In this document: piece by piece, positions 22,014 to 32,686 of the stretch
Layout: the number at the start of each line of letters is the position of its first letter
Position numbering within the stretch: the stretch's first letter is position 1
DNA from: Erinaceus europaeus
Taxonomy: Eukaryota > Chordata > Mammalia > Eulipotyphla > Erinaceidae
Assembly (NCBI RefSeq): GCF_950295315.1
Contig: NC_080168.1
Coordinates: forward strand, 75,495,519 to 75,559,518
Direction: 5' to 3'
Length of the DNA: 64,000 nt
The notes under the pieces: generated by a model
The model's database searches: none
The model's input: the letters and a program-made list of their open reading frames with translations, nothing else
Told to the model about the DNA's origin: nothing
Program-made: the position numbers and the translations under genes

Positions 22014-22427
22014 GCCCTTGTAATGTTGGATTGGCTGACCACAGCAAGTCCTCTAATGGTGAAAAATGGGATAAAGAATTATCATTCATTCAACATTGCT
22101 TTATTGTAATATTGATCAGAGAAAATGTATCTGTTCCGTGCTGGGGTCACTGTGTATATAAAGTCTAAATGTTCTTGACATGTCTCTGGTTTTTCTCTGG
22201 ATGTCTTGGTTTCTAATCTTTTCCCAAAGATGCACATGCTAGGTAAACTAGCATGTCTTCATTGTCCTAGTCTGAGTGAGTGTGAGTTTGTAAATGGTGA
22301 GGCCTGCCATAAAGATCAACCTGTCCTGCTTCAGTATGTGTCTTGCACTCAGCAATGCAGGGGTAGATTCCTAGACACCTATAACTCTGACCTGGGATAC
22401 ATGAAATAAGTGGATCAGAACATGAAT
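22014..22427. other. no recognisable feature
   Basis: Nothing identified. Short open frames on both strands are unsupported. Confidence 0.5.
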
Positions 22428-22712
22428 AAATGGGAACCAGGTGATAGTGCACCTAGTAGAGCGAACACGTTACCATGCACAATGACCTAGATTCAAGTCT
22501 CTGGCCCCCATTTTTGGAGTGGGAAGTTTCATGAGGAGTTGAACAATGCCACAGATGGCTCTCTTTTTCCCTTTCTGTCATTCTCTCTCCCCCCCTATTT
22601 CTCTCTGTCCTATAATAAAAGAAAGAAAAGCATGGCTTCTGGGAGAGCTGGAGTAGTCATGCAGGCACCAAGTCCCAGTGACAACCATAATGACATGAAC
22701 AAAGAAGAAATG
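22428..22712 (+). mobile_element. SINE type I/II with extended 3' module
   Basis: 'gaaccaggtgatagtgcacc', 'agattcaagtctctggcccc', 'atttctctctgtcctataat', 'ttctgggagagctggagtag' and 'ccaagtcccagtgacaacca'. Confidence 0.75.
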
Positions 22713-23371
22713 AGTGAATAGATAAAAATTATTGTTTAAAACTAAAAGTGTTGGGGGTTATTTAGAAGTTTTTGTGTCCAAAAATATTCTTGTTAGGTGT
22801 AGATCAGTTAATTTATGGTGAAAATTGGCTTTGTTGCTTGTTCTTTGACTTATAGTCATAATTTTTTAAGCCTCTAAATGATATATGGGGACTTACTATA
22901 CTATTATAAACCATAAAGTATGCTATGTCTTTGGTTTAGAGAACCTCTGGATATCTTTTTTTTTTTTTTCATTTAGACTCAGCTCTTCCCAAGACAATGA
23001 CCTGCTTAACTTGGGGATTTTTAAAACCCTGACTGCTTTGTTCTGTCAAAATTCTATCAAAATATCATTGGTTCTCTTGGATTCTCCCTTCATACAAAAT
23101 TGTTTATAAGACAATTCAATTGTTCTCTAAACACAATTTTGCCCTCTTCCCCAGAATATTCCATAATACATTCTTTTCTAACTCATTGGTTTACTTTTTC
23201 TAGTGGGTCTTGGCTCTACTTGCATATGATTAATATTTGCATAATTTTGTAAATTCTGATGCACAGGCCTTCTAAGTAAGACTTGGCCTTAAGTAGAGCG
23301 AATAATTTGGTGTTTAACAACATATGTCTCCAGTAATTTTAATATGCAGCTAATATTGAGAACACTTCACT
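22713..23371. other. no recognisable feature
   Basis: AT-rich DNA. Nothing identified. Confidence 0.5.
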
Positions 23372-23603
23372 TTTTAAAAAAGTATTTATGTATTCACTAT
23401 TTTCAATTAAAAAATACTATTTGTCCTAACAAATAAATGTTAGGACAGAGAGGAATTGAGAGGTAGGGGGAGAGGGAGAGAAAAAGAAAGACACCTGCAA
23501 GAGTGCTTCACTGCTCATGAAGCTTCCCACCTGCATGTGGGAACCAGGTTATTTCATATAGTAATGTGTGTGCTTAATCAGGTCTACTACCACCCAGCCC
23601 TGA
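23372..23603 (-). mobile_element. SINE type II
   Basis: 'gttaggacagagaggaattg', 'gacacctgcaagagtgcttc', 'gaagcttcccacctgcatgt' and head complement 'ctactaccacccagccc'. Confidence 0.82.
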
Positions 23604-23707
23604 GAATACTACATTTTTCTCGTATTCAGCTAAGAGACATACATATTGCATTTTTCTCAAATTTAGGATAAAACTCCCAAGTTAAGGTCTAATTATTAAA
23701 AATTAAT

Positions 23708-23946
23708 CTGTGGAACTGGGTGGTGCTGCTCCTAGAAGAGTATACATGTACCATGTGTGACAACCAGTGTTTGAGCCCACACTCCCCATGTGCAGGGGAG
23801 CTCCATAAGCAATGGAGCAACCTGCACTACCTTCTTCACTACTTGTGAAGCTTCCCCTCTGCAGGTGGGGAGCAGTTGCTCTAACTTGGGCCCTTGCACA
23901 TGGTAGGTAACCTGTGCACTTAACCAGCTGCACCACCACCAAGTCA
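23708..23946. mobile_element. two tail-less SINE heads in inverted orientation
   Basis: A forward head/body (23708 to about 23830: 'actgggtggtgctgctccta', 'tccccatgtgcaggggagct') is joined directly to a reversed one (about 23831-23946: 'gaagcttcccctctgcaggt', 'gcacttaaccagctgcacca'). Neither has its 3' tail, so the pair forms an imperfect palindrome. Confidence 0.75.
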
Positions 23947-25417
23947 CAATATTTTGAAGATTTCCAAGGAGTCCCTGAATGTGTTTCACATTATTTCCCT
24001 AATAAAAAGAATTTTAAATGCTACTATAATAAGATAAGGTGAATTAAAATAAATGAGTTAATACTAAAGTAAAAATGAGTTACATTTATTATATATTATA
24101 TATGCACTAATATAATACATATTATTACATATTAAGCAATCAAAATAAACAATCAAAATAAATAGAAATGCATACTAAGAGAACAACTAGATTTAAGGAT
24201 ATGAATTATAAACTGATATGAAACAGAAAGCTCTGATAAAATAAGATTCAGAGGCTCTTTGCCATTGTGCCCTCTTCCCAAGTATTTCTGCCAGTTTTAA
24301 TGCTGAAGAAATTAAGGAGTCAATCGATATAATTTGTTCAGTGGAAAAAATTACTTACAGTGGAATTTAAAGCCATGAATCCCACTCCAGTGTGTTGCCC
24401 ATGGATAATGTTACCAGCAATCATCTCTAACCTGGTTGAAAGCCCACTCAGTGCACTGCTTCTAGGATCTTCAACATTAATTACCACTGAGTACAATAGC
24501 ATGAGGTAGTTCTCACCCCCTCACTATGCTTTTTCATAGTACATAAATACCTAGGGGCTGTGTGGATGGCAGTAAATATATGAGAAATAAGTCTCACTAA
24601 AATAAACTGATTCACATTAAGACCGAATATCCTCCTCTGTACATTTGAAATGGTTTTATTTAACTATATCTGAAACTACTGGGTCCCAAATATTTCTGTC
24701 AGTAATCAATGGCAATGGTAATGGCCTGGAATCTGTGTGCCTAACATCTATCTTATCAGGGAAAATTAGCTGGCTTGAAGTACATAATTAGTTTATGAGA
24801 TGTGTTTTTGAATATGTTTAATGAATGAGAATTTATGTGCCAGTTTCACTGGCAAGGCGTTTATGAGTGTTTAGGGAACTGTGAGGACAACTGTAAAAGA
24901 ACCATAATCAACTGAGGGATGGACCTATACAGAAAAGTATGAACTACTGACACTGAATTATTATACCAACCTCCCCAAAGCCTGTCTTTTGCTATGAGCT
25001 GAGTAGAGTCATCTCTGTGTCTGTTACACCTTTTTTGTTTCTTTTTGGAGAATTTTAACACATTTGCTAGGCTTAGAGTTTGTTACCCTTCCAAAGGATT
25101 CAGAGATGTGTAATTAAAAAATAAAAAAAAAGAATTGACAAATCAGAGAGCCAGAGTGAGAGGCAGAAAACAAAATCTGTGATTCTTGAGAGACACCCAA
25201 CCATGCATTAAAATCTTCCTTTTAATTTGCAGATCCATTATGTAGGTTTATTTTCTTTGTTCTTTTATATTGTTATTTCCATGTTAACAAAACATGTTAA
25301 CTCAGCAGCATTAATATCTCTTTAGAGACAAAGTGGGTCTGGCAAAACTAATACTATCACATGTTATTCAATTTAAAATTGTATTCTTTCATAACTGTTA
25401 TTAACATTGGGTAGATA
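23947..25417. other. no recognisable feature
   Basis: Long AT-rich stretch with TATTATAT-type simple sequence at 24085-24140. No credible coding segment. Confidence 0.5.
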
Positions 25418-25630
25418 CAGGAGCCATGTAGTGGCACATCTGATTAAGTGCACCTATTACCATGTGCAAAGATAGGTTCAAGCCTCAGTCCATACCTGCT
25501 ACAGAGAAAAAACTTCATGAGTAATGCTAAAGGTGTCTCTCTGTCTCTCTATCCCTCTCCCCTAGCTCATCTCAATTTCTATCTGTCCTATCAAATAAAT
25601 TAATCAATAAATAAAATAAAATAAAGCTAT
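25418..25630 (+). mobile_element. SINE type II, older
   Basis: 'gagccatgtagtggcacatc', 'aggttcaagcctcagtccat', 'catgagtaatgctaaaggtg' and an AATAAATAAAATAAAATAAA tail. Confidence 0.82.
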
Positions 25631-25642
25631 AGAAAGCATTGT

Positions 25643-25878
25643 GGGGACTGGGTGGTGGTGCACCTGGTTGAGTGCACATGTTACAGTGCACAAGGACCTG
25701 GGTTCACGCCCCCAGTCCACACCTGCAGGGGGGAAACTTCACAAGTGGTGAAGCAGTGCTGCAGGTGTCTCTCTGTCTCTCTCCCCCTCTTTATTACCCC
25801 TTCCCTTTCTATTTCTGGCTGTTTCTATCTAATAAATAAATAAATAAAGATGACAAAAAAATTTTTTAAATATAAAAA
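25643..25878 (+). mobile_element. SINE type II, young
   Basis: Close to the type II pattern throughout. Perfect 12-bp TSD agaaagcattgt at 25631-25642 and 25879-25890. It inserted immediately downstream of the older SINE's tail. Confidence 0.93.
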
Positions 25879-26066
25879 AGAAAGCATTGTTTAGATGCAA
25901 AAACAGTAATATCCAAACTGATATATTAAACCTTCCCTGGTTTAAGCATTTGTCAAAATAAAATTCACCAGATTACTTCTTATTAAAAGAGGCAAAATAA
26001 CATGGAATCAAGTCATTGTTTACAGAGGTATAAACAATAAAAACATCTAAACTCAGTTATTACTTT

Positions 26067-26069
<3 letters not shown>

Positions 26070-26099
<30 letters not shown>
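26070..26099. repeat. (CT)n microsatellite
   Basis: About 15 CT units next to the following SINE. Confidence 0.95.
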
Positions 26100-26100
<1 letters not shown>

Positions 26101-26103
<3 letters not shown>

Positions 26104-26367
26104 GTCCTGGTGGCTGGGCAGTGGAGGACTGAGTTGAGCATACAAGTTGCCATGTACAAGGACCTGTGCTTGAGCCCCCATTCCTCACCTGCTAGGAGAA
26201 ACTTCAGGAGTGGTGAAGCAGATCTGCAAGTGTCTAGCTCTCCTTCTCTATATCCCTCTCCCCCTCTCAATTTATCTTTTCCCTATAAAATAAGGGAAAA
26301 TGTCCAGTGGGAGTCGTGAATTTACTAAGCAGGCACAAAGCCTCAGCAATAATTTTAGTGGCAATAA
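26101..26367 (+). mobile_element. SINE type I/II with extended 3' module
   Basis: 'ggtggctgggcagtggagga', 'tgtgcttgagcccccattcc', 'gagtggtgaagcagatctgc', 'gtgggagtcgtgaatttact' and 'agcctcagcaataatttta'. Confidence 0.78.
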
Positions 26368-26383
26368 AACAAGTAAGAAGTAG

Positions 26384-28644
26384 AAATGCATCTCTGATGA
26401 ACATAGATGCTAAAATACTGAACAAAATTCTAGCCAACTGGATACAGCAGTTTATTAAAAAGATTGTTCATCATGACCAAGTGAGGTTTATCCCAGGCAT
26501 GCAAGGTTGGTTTAATATACGTAAATCAATCAACATGATCCACCACATCAATAAAAGCAAGACCAAAAACCACATGGTCATATCAATAGATGCAGAGAAA
26601 GCCTTTGACAAAATCCAACATCCGTTCATGATCAAAACACTACAAAAAATGGGAATAAATGGAAATTTCCTGAAGATAGGGAAGTCTATATATAGCAAAC
26701 CCATGGCCAATATCATATTCAATGGTGAAAAACTGGAAGCATTTCCCCTCAGATCAGGTACTAGACAGGGCTGTCCAGCATCACCATCACTATTCAACAT
26801 ACTGTTGGAAGTTCTTGCCATAGCAATCAGGCAGGAGCAAGGAATTAAAGGGAAACAGATTGGAAATGAAGAAGTCAAATTCTCCCTATTTGCAGATGAC
26901 ATGATAGTATACATAGAAAAACCTAAAGAATACAGCAAGAAGCTTTTGAAATCATCAGGCAATATAGTAAGGCATCAGGCTACAAAATTAACATTCAAAA
27001 GTCAGTGGCATTCCTCTATGCAAACACTAAGTTAGAAGAAGATGAAATCCAGAAATTAATTCCTTTTACTACAGCAATAAAATATCTATGAAAAAAATCT
27101 AGCCAAAGAAGCGAAAGACTTGTATACTGAAAATTATGAGTCACTACTCAAGGAAATAGAAAAAGACAAAAAGAAGCGGAAAGATATTCCGTGTTCATGG
27201 GTTAGAAGAATTAACATCATTAAAATGAATATACTGCTCAGAGCCATATACAAATTTAATGCTATTCCCATCAAGATCCCAACCACATTTTTTAGGAGAA
27301 TAGAACAAATGCTACAAATGTTTATCTGGAACCAGAAAAGACCTAGAATTGCCAAAAACAATCTTGAGAAAAAAGAACAGAACCGGAGGCATCACACTCC
27401 CAGATCTCATATTGTATTATAGGGCCATTGTCATCAAAACTGCTTGGTACTGGAACATGAATAGACACACTCACCAGTGGAATAGAACTGAGAACCCAGA
27501 TGTGAGCCCACACACCTATGGACATCTAATCTTTGACAAAGTGGCTCACACACCTATGGACATCTAATCTTTGACAAAGGGGCTCAGACTATTATATGGG
27601 GGAAGCAGAGTCTCTTCAACAAATGGTGTTGGAAACAATGGGTTGAAACATGCAGAAGAATGAAACTAAACCACTGTATTTTATCAAATACAAAAGTAAA
27701 TTCCAAGTGGATCAAGGACTTGGAGGTTAGACCACAAACTATCAGATACTTAGAAGAAAATATTGGCAGAACTCTTTTCTGCATAAATTTCAAAGACATC
27801 TTCAATGAAACGAATCCAATTACAAAGAAGACTATGGCAAGTATAAACCTATGGGACTACATCAAATTAAAAAGCTTCTTCACAGCAAAAGAAACCACTA
27901 CCCAAACCAAGAGACCCCTCACAGAATGGGAGATCTTTACATGCCATACATCAGACAAGAGTTTAATAACCAACATATATAAAGAGCTTGCCAAACTCAA
28001 CAACAAGACAACAAATAACCCCATCCAAAAATGAGGGGAGGAAATGGACAGAATATTCACTACAGAAGAGATCCAAAAGGCCTAGAAACACATGAAAAAA
28101 TGCTCCAAGTCTCTGATTGTCAGAGAAATGCAAATAAAGACAACAACAAGATACCACTTCACTCCTGTGAGAATGTCATACATCAGAAAAGGTAACAGCA
28201 GCAAATGCTGGAGAGGGTGTGGGGTCAAAGGAACCCTCCTACACTGCTGGTGGGAATGTCAGTTGGTCCAACCTCTGTGGAGAACAGTCTGGAGAACTCT
28301 CAGAAGGCTAGAAATTGACCTACCCTATGATCCTGCAATTCCTCTCCTGGGGATATATCCTAAGGAACCCAACATCCATCCAAAAAGATCTGTGTACACA
28401 TATGTTTTTGGCAGCACAATTTGTAGTAGCCAAAACCTGGAAACCACCCAGGTGTCCAACAACAGATGAGTGGCTGGGCAAGTTGTGGTATATATACACA
28501 ATGGAATACTACTCAGCTATAAAAAATGGTGACTTCACCGTTTTCAGCCGATCTTGGAGGGACCTTGAAAAAATCATGTTGAGTGAAAAAAGTCAGAAAC
28601 AGAAGGATGAATATGGGATGATCTCACTTTCAGGCAGAAGTTGA
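26384..28644 (+). pseudogene. L1 ORF2 fragment (reverse transcriptase to C-terminus), broken
   Basis: Encodes most of the reverse-transcriptase domain and the C-terminal region of L1 ORF2p, which in active elements nicks DNA and copies its own RNA at the break. Visible: [48 protein letters not shown] and the catalytic FADDM motif (in the open frame 26307-27035), later GGITLPD, and near the end HIYTMEYYSAIKN-like text. The upstream endonuclease and first third are absent. Frameshifts occur near 26955 and after 27080, a 38-bp tandem duplication lies at 27511-27586, and there is an in-frame stop near 28032. It cannot make a full protein. The catalytic FADD is intact in sequence but sits in a truncated frame. 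Confidence 0.92.
27511..27586 (+). repeat. 38-bp tandem duplication in L1 ORF2
   Basis: Two head-to-tail copies (27511-27548, 27549-27586) differing at one base. 38 is not a multiple of three, so it shifts the ORF2 frame. Confidence 0.93.
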
Positions 28645-28941
28645 AAAACAACATCAGAAAAGAAAACAGAAGTAGAATCTGAAATGCAATTGGCGTATTG
28701 CACCAAAGTAAAAGACACTGGGGTAGGTGGGTGGGGAGAATACAGGTCCAGGAAGGATTCAGAGGACCTAGTGGGGGTTGTATTGTTATATGGGAAACTG
28801 GGGAATGTTATGCATGTATAAACCATTGTACTTACTGTTAAGTGTAAAACATTAATTCCCCAATAATAAAAAAAAATTAAAAATTAAAAAAAAAGAAAAT
28901 GAGGGACCCCCCCCCAAAAAAAAAGAAAACACTGATTCTTG

Positions 28942-29110
28942 TGGTTGGCAGGTGGTGCAATGGACAAAGCACTGGACTCTTAAGCATGTGGTCCTAAGTT
29001 CAAGCCCTGGCAGCACATGTACCAGAGTGATGTCTGGTTCTTTCTATCTCTCCTCCTATCTTTCTCAATAAATAAATAGAAATCTTTTTTAAAAAGAGGT
29101 GACTAGCTTA
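28942..29110 (+). mobile_element. SINE (type III-like)
   Basis: 'ggcaggtggtgcaatggaca', 'aagttcaagccctggcagca', 'ctttctcaataaataaatag'. It is flanked by cactgattcttg (near 28930) and cgctgattcttg (near 29130), an imperfect TSD. Confidence 0.8.
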
Positions 29111-29142
29111 AAAGAAAGAAAAAAAAAACGCTGATTCTTGAC

Positions 29143-29561
29143 AGCTTTTTGTTTTGAAAATCATGAGTGGGAATAATTAAATAGTAATATTCATATAACA
29201 TTATGTGAAAAAGTATGACATAATTATGATTTCATATCTCAAACAAACTAAAGCATCTAAAAGTAGCAGGTGAGCCAATGGTATAGATTACCAAGAAGTG
29301 TTTCCTTTTTCTCTCTCTGCCACACTTTCTTAGCATATCTAATTTAAACATTTTTTTAATTCTTCCCTCAAAGTAGTTAGACCTATATGCTGTTTGTTCT
29401 GCATACAACAGTTGCCAATATTTCAAATAGCCAGTCCTTTTTTTTTCCTTTTCATCCACATCCTGACTGTCATCCCAAAGGTAACTCATGTTGTTTGTTC
29501 CTCTGAGGATTTGTGAAATACACTTGTAATTCATTATGATTATTCTTTTGATATTTTTATT
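29143..29561. other. no recognisable feature
   Basis: Contains a 100-codon minus-strand open frame (29232-29534) rich in charged residues (DVDEKEKKRTGYLKYW region). I recognise no family and see no splice or translation context. Confidence 0.45.
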
Positions 29562-29818
29562 TTTATTGCAACCATGGTTATTGTTGGAGCTTGGTGCTTC
29601 TAGTGCCCATTTTTTCTTCTATTTTATTTAATATTACAGGGAGAAACTTAGAAGAGAGAGGGAGATAGAGGAGGAGAAAGATAGGGACACCTGCAGTACT
29701 TACATCACCACTTGTGAAGCACCTCCTCACACACACAGGTGGAGAGGGGCCTTGGAACCCAGGACCTTGAACCTGGTAATTTGTGCACTCATTTAGGTGC
29801 TCCACTGCCTGGGCCCCC
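29562..29818 (-). mobile_element. SINE type I/II with extended module
   Basis: Reverse copy: 'ttattgttggagcttggtgc', 'gacacctgcagtacttacat', 'ggccttggaacccaggacct' and head complement ending in 'gcctgggcccc'. Confidence 0.75.
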
Positions 29819-30552
29819 TGTGCTTATTCTTTGAAGCTATCAAATAGATTCATTTATTTCATACCTTATAAGCACAATTGGGTATAAGATAAAGGAGAAG
29901 ACATACTATATATTGCATGTTAAATTGCAGCAAAATGCAGTTAGTTAGTGTACAGTTGCTGAGTAAATGACCCAGAATTGTTGGGTAAATTACCCAGAAT
30001 TGGGTAATGCTTAATTTAATCAAGTTACATATTTGTGTGATACCCTGACAAATTTCTAGTAGCTTTTCATGTGTTTAATGCATACTATCACTCCACTGTA
30101 ATCTGAGACATTGAATTTAGTTTTACAGTCAACAAAAACCAAATTACTCTCCAGTGCATTTTGAATTCAGCCTTCTCTTTGGAAACTTCTATACTAGTGT
30201 CCTACCATATCTATCTAAAATGGTGACCCAAAAGTGGAAAAAAACCTGTTATTACAAAGAAAATTTAAAAATATTTAAAGTACTAAATTGACTGAATGTC
30301 CATTCTATATTTTGCTATGTATCCTAAACTTGGACAACAGAATAAGACTGAACAAATATCTCTAAGTTGAACTTAGTAGGCACCATGGATTTGCTTTACC
30401 CTTCATCACTTAGATCAATAATGTCAATTTCTAAACTTCCTCCCCACCATGCTTTAATAGTTATTCACACCAGGCCATTCTCCACAAGGTGCTAAATCTA
30501 TACTACCATCCTCAGCTTCCTTCCCTTCTTTAAGTTTGCCAGCTTCTCACTT
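29819..30552. other. no recognisable feature
   Basis: Contains a local direct repeat of 'gacccagaattg' / 'tacccagaattg' near 29970-30000. Nothing else identified. Confidence 0.5.
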
Positions 30553-30568
30553 AAATTTTTCTTTTCCT

Positions 30569-30851
30569 GGGAGTTGGGCTGTAGCGCAGCGGGTTAAGCG
30601 CAGGTGGCGCAAAGCACAAGGACCGGCATAAGGATCCCGGTTCGAACCCCGGCTCCCCACCTGCAGGGGAGTCGCTTCACAGGCAGTGAAGCAGGTCTGC
30701 AGGTGTCTATCTTTCTCTCCTCCTTTCTGTCTTCCCCTCCTCTCTCCATTTCTCTCTGTCCTATCCAACAACGACAACAACAATAATAACTACAACAATA
30801 AAACAACAAGGGCAACAAAAGGGAATAAATAAATAAAATAAATATTTTTTA
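30569..30851 (+). mobile_element. SINE type I (best consensus example)
   Basis: A box TAGCGCAGCGG at 30582-30592 and B box GGTTCGAACCCC at 30639-30650, 46 bp apart, as expected for a pol III internal promoter derived from a tRNA. CAA/CAATAA tail then AATAAATAAA. TSD near 'cttttcct' on both sides (aaatttttcttttcct / aaatttcttttcct). Confidence 0.95.
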
Positions 30852-31011
30852 AAAATTTCTTTTCCTTTAGTCATTCTCTTTTTATCCATTATATCTTTAT
30901 TTTGCTTAAGAAGAAGTATAATTCCTTCCTTCTTATGCTGGAGACTGTCTAGGATCCTCTCAGTGAATTAACTTCTACTCTTTTTACTACTCTTACTACT
31001 ACTCTTTTACT

Positions 31012-31291
31012 ACTTTTTTTTTTCCTCCAGGTTATCACTGTGCCTACACTACAAATCCACTGCTCCTGGTGGCCATTTTCCCCCATTTTATTGGGTAGGA
31101 CAGAGAAAAATTAAGAAAGGAGGGGAGGATAGAGAGGGAGAGAGAAAGATAGACACCTGCAGACCTGCCTCACTGCTTGTAAAGGGACCTCCCTGCAGGT
31201 GGGGAGCTGGAGGCCCAAGCTGGGATCCTTGCATGGGTCCTTGCACTTCATACTATGTGCACTTAACCCAGTGTGCCACCACTCGACCTCC
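31012..31291 (-). mobile_element. SINE type I with extended 3' module
   Basis: Reverse copy beginning 'cctccaggttatcactgtgc', then 'acaaatccactgctcctggt', 'tgcctcactgcttgtaaagg' and head complement 'agtgtgccaccactcgacct'. Confidence 0.88.
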
Positions 31292-31870
31292 TCTTGGATT
31301 CCTTTTCTTTTCTTTCTTTCTTTTTTTTTGGATTCCTTTTCAAGTCCCCAATGCATGATCTATTTTTCCAGGTTCTAGTATATCTTTCCTTTAACTGTTA
31401 TCTACCCTACAAATTATTATTATTATATTCATTGCCTTTTGTTTACTATCTAATTTCTCAAAAGTGTAGACAACATAGGTAACCTCCATTTATCTTTTGC
31501 TGTTGTTGTTGCTGTTAGATGCATGACATATAATCATTTCGCACCACCACTTCCAGACCATATATGTGCTTTGATTCTATGATAAATTTTGTCACAAGAA
31601 AGAAACTACATACCTTAGATTCAGTTTTGAATTGCTGTGTCGGTTAGTCCTGCTTGGACCTAGATTCTATTTAAGCACTGCCATTAGAACTCACTGAAAT
31701 CAGAATTTCAGTAGTGCAATTGGCTAGCGCCCAGTATTTATACAGAAGTGACTGAAATTAACCATCTATCTACTTTAATTTTTACCTGTCACTAACTCCA
31801 CTCATGTTTGGGAAGAAAGATACAGAAAGTGTTAACATCATTGTTGACAAGACTGATTGGATAATATATC
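31292..31870. other. no recognisable feature
   Basis: Contains a duplicated 'ggattccttttc' (near 31296 and 31330). Otherwise unrecognised AT-rich sequence. Confidence 0.5.
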
Positions 31871-32162
31871 TCTATGAAATAAAATGTTCCCCAATTGCAC
31901 AATAGACAGACAACAGCTGTGTCTGCTGTTCCTGCACTTCAGCAAACCTAAAGGACTAGAAATATAACTAATCGGGTTAAATCATTTTGTTTCGCACAAT
32001 GTAGCCAACCAAATTATATGTTTCATTTTGTATTCACTTGCATCTTAGCAGACCAGATTGGGTGTGGAACATAATAAGTCTACATCATGCTTTGATTTAT
32101 ATGATAACTCAGAGTGTGACCAATCTGTTCACACATTACCCTCGAACACACCTGATTGGTGC

Positions 32163-32282
32163 ACCTTGTAATCAATCAAATATACCACCTTGTAACCAGT
32201 CAAATGTACTACCTTCTAATCAATCAAATGTACTACCTTGTAACCAATCAAGTGTACCACCTTATAACCTATCAAATGCACT
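32163..32282 (+). repeat. five 24-bp CCAAT-like repeats in LTR U3
   Basis: Exact 24-bp period; units start ACCTT(G/C/A)TAA and carry (A/C)CAATCA-type cores in most copies, the fourth giving a perfect ACCAATCA. CCAAT boxes bind NF-Y in known promoters. Use here is inferred. Confidence 0.92.
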
Positions 32283-32301
32283 CCACTCCAGGCTTGAAGG
32301 G

Positions 32302-32308
32302 TATATAA
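32302..32308 (+). promoter_or_regulatory. LTR TATA box
   Basis: TATATAA lies 20 bp after the CCAAT-like array and about 63 bp before AATAAA, the spacing expected of U3-R. Confidence 0.7.
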
Positions 32309-32370
32309 GCAGCTTTCCAAATCAGGCAGGGGGTCTAGTGTGGCAAGAGTTCCCTAGACACTGCTGGTAT

Positions 32371-32376
32371 AATAAA
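32371..32376 (+). promoter_or_regulatory. LTR polyadenylation signal
   Basis: AATAAA followed by a T/G-rich stretch at about 32395-32430, consistent with the end of R. Confidence 0.7.
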
Positions 32377-32591
32377 GCATCTCCCTGCCCTCCACGTGGT
32401 CACAGTCTCATTTCAGACTTGTCTTTTAGATCTGCTGCACCCTGGAGCTGAAACACTTGGAGCTGTAACACTCAGAGCTGTTCTGCAGATATTTTTCCGT
32501 AACATCTAAATGTTCAGTCTAACAGCTTTTACATTGAATTTCCTCGTATAATAGTAGCCCAGAATGGCTCACTTTCTGAACATGGTTTCTT

Positions 32592-32678
32592 CTTCTTCTA
32601 GCATTTGCCCTTCTTCCGTAGCCAGTCAACAGCGTCAGGTTGAGCCTGATGACTGGCTATGTGAGAGAGAGAAACTAA
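32592..32678 (-). mobile_element. mini Vingi-like LINE 3' end with hairpin
   Basis: The first 60 bases repeat the 3' terminus of the LINE at 34273-34333 with one difference at a CpG, including the (AAG)n tail and the stop codon region. The remaining 27 bases create an inverted repeat: TAGCCAGTCA (32619-32628) pairs with TGACTGGCTA (32650-32659), enclosing TCAGG/CCTGA. Possible TSD ggtttctt at 32584-32591 and 32679-32686. Either a severely 5'-truncated copy with a rearranged end or an internally deleted derivative. Confidence 0.75.
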
Positions 32679-32686
32679 GGTTTCTT

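Larger units (their letters stand above)
26368..28890 (+). mobile_element. 5'-truncated L1 with short 3'UTR
   Basis: A LINE-1 copy starting inside ORF2 at the first reverse-transcriptase blocks (reads as ...[16 protein letters not shown]) and running through the ORF2 C-terminus to a short 3'UTR (28645-28870) and an A-rich end. The 3'UTR contains 'ttgcaccaaagtaaaagaca' and 'acattaattccccaataata' and has nothing in common with the long type A 3'UTR at 41427-42758, so this belongs to a different L1 lineage. No clear TSD was found. Confidence 0.92.
31875..32504 (+). mobile_element. solo LTR of an endogenous retrovirus (class I-like)
   Basis: Starts TG and ends CA, flanked by a 4-bp duplication tcta (31871-31874, 32505-32508), which is the class I/gammaretrovirus-like target size. 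It has a U3 with five 24-bp CCAAT-like repeats, a TATA box at 32302-32308 and AATAAA at 32371-32376, in correct promoter-then-polyadenylation order. No internal retroviral sequence adjoins, so it is a solo LTR. The exact left boundary rests on the short tcta match. An open frame of 137 codons across it is incidental. Confidence 0.72.

Noticed and set aside
29232..29534. 100-codon charged minus-strand open frame
   Set aside because: No recognisable family, splice sites or promoter; kept only as an unrecognised stretch.
30569..30660. possible tRNA gene (good A and B boxes)
   Set aside because: Part of a several-hundred-base SINE with a CAA-rich tail; no tRNA cloverleaf end is expected to be functional.
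32038..32451. 137-codon open frame with repeating NQSN-type residues
   Set aside because: The repeats are the 24-bp LTR array (eight codons per unit), so the frame stays open by periodicity.
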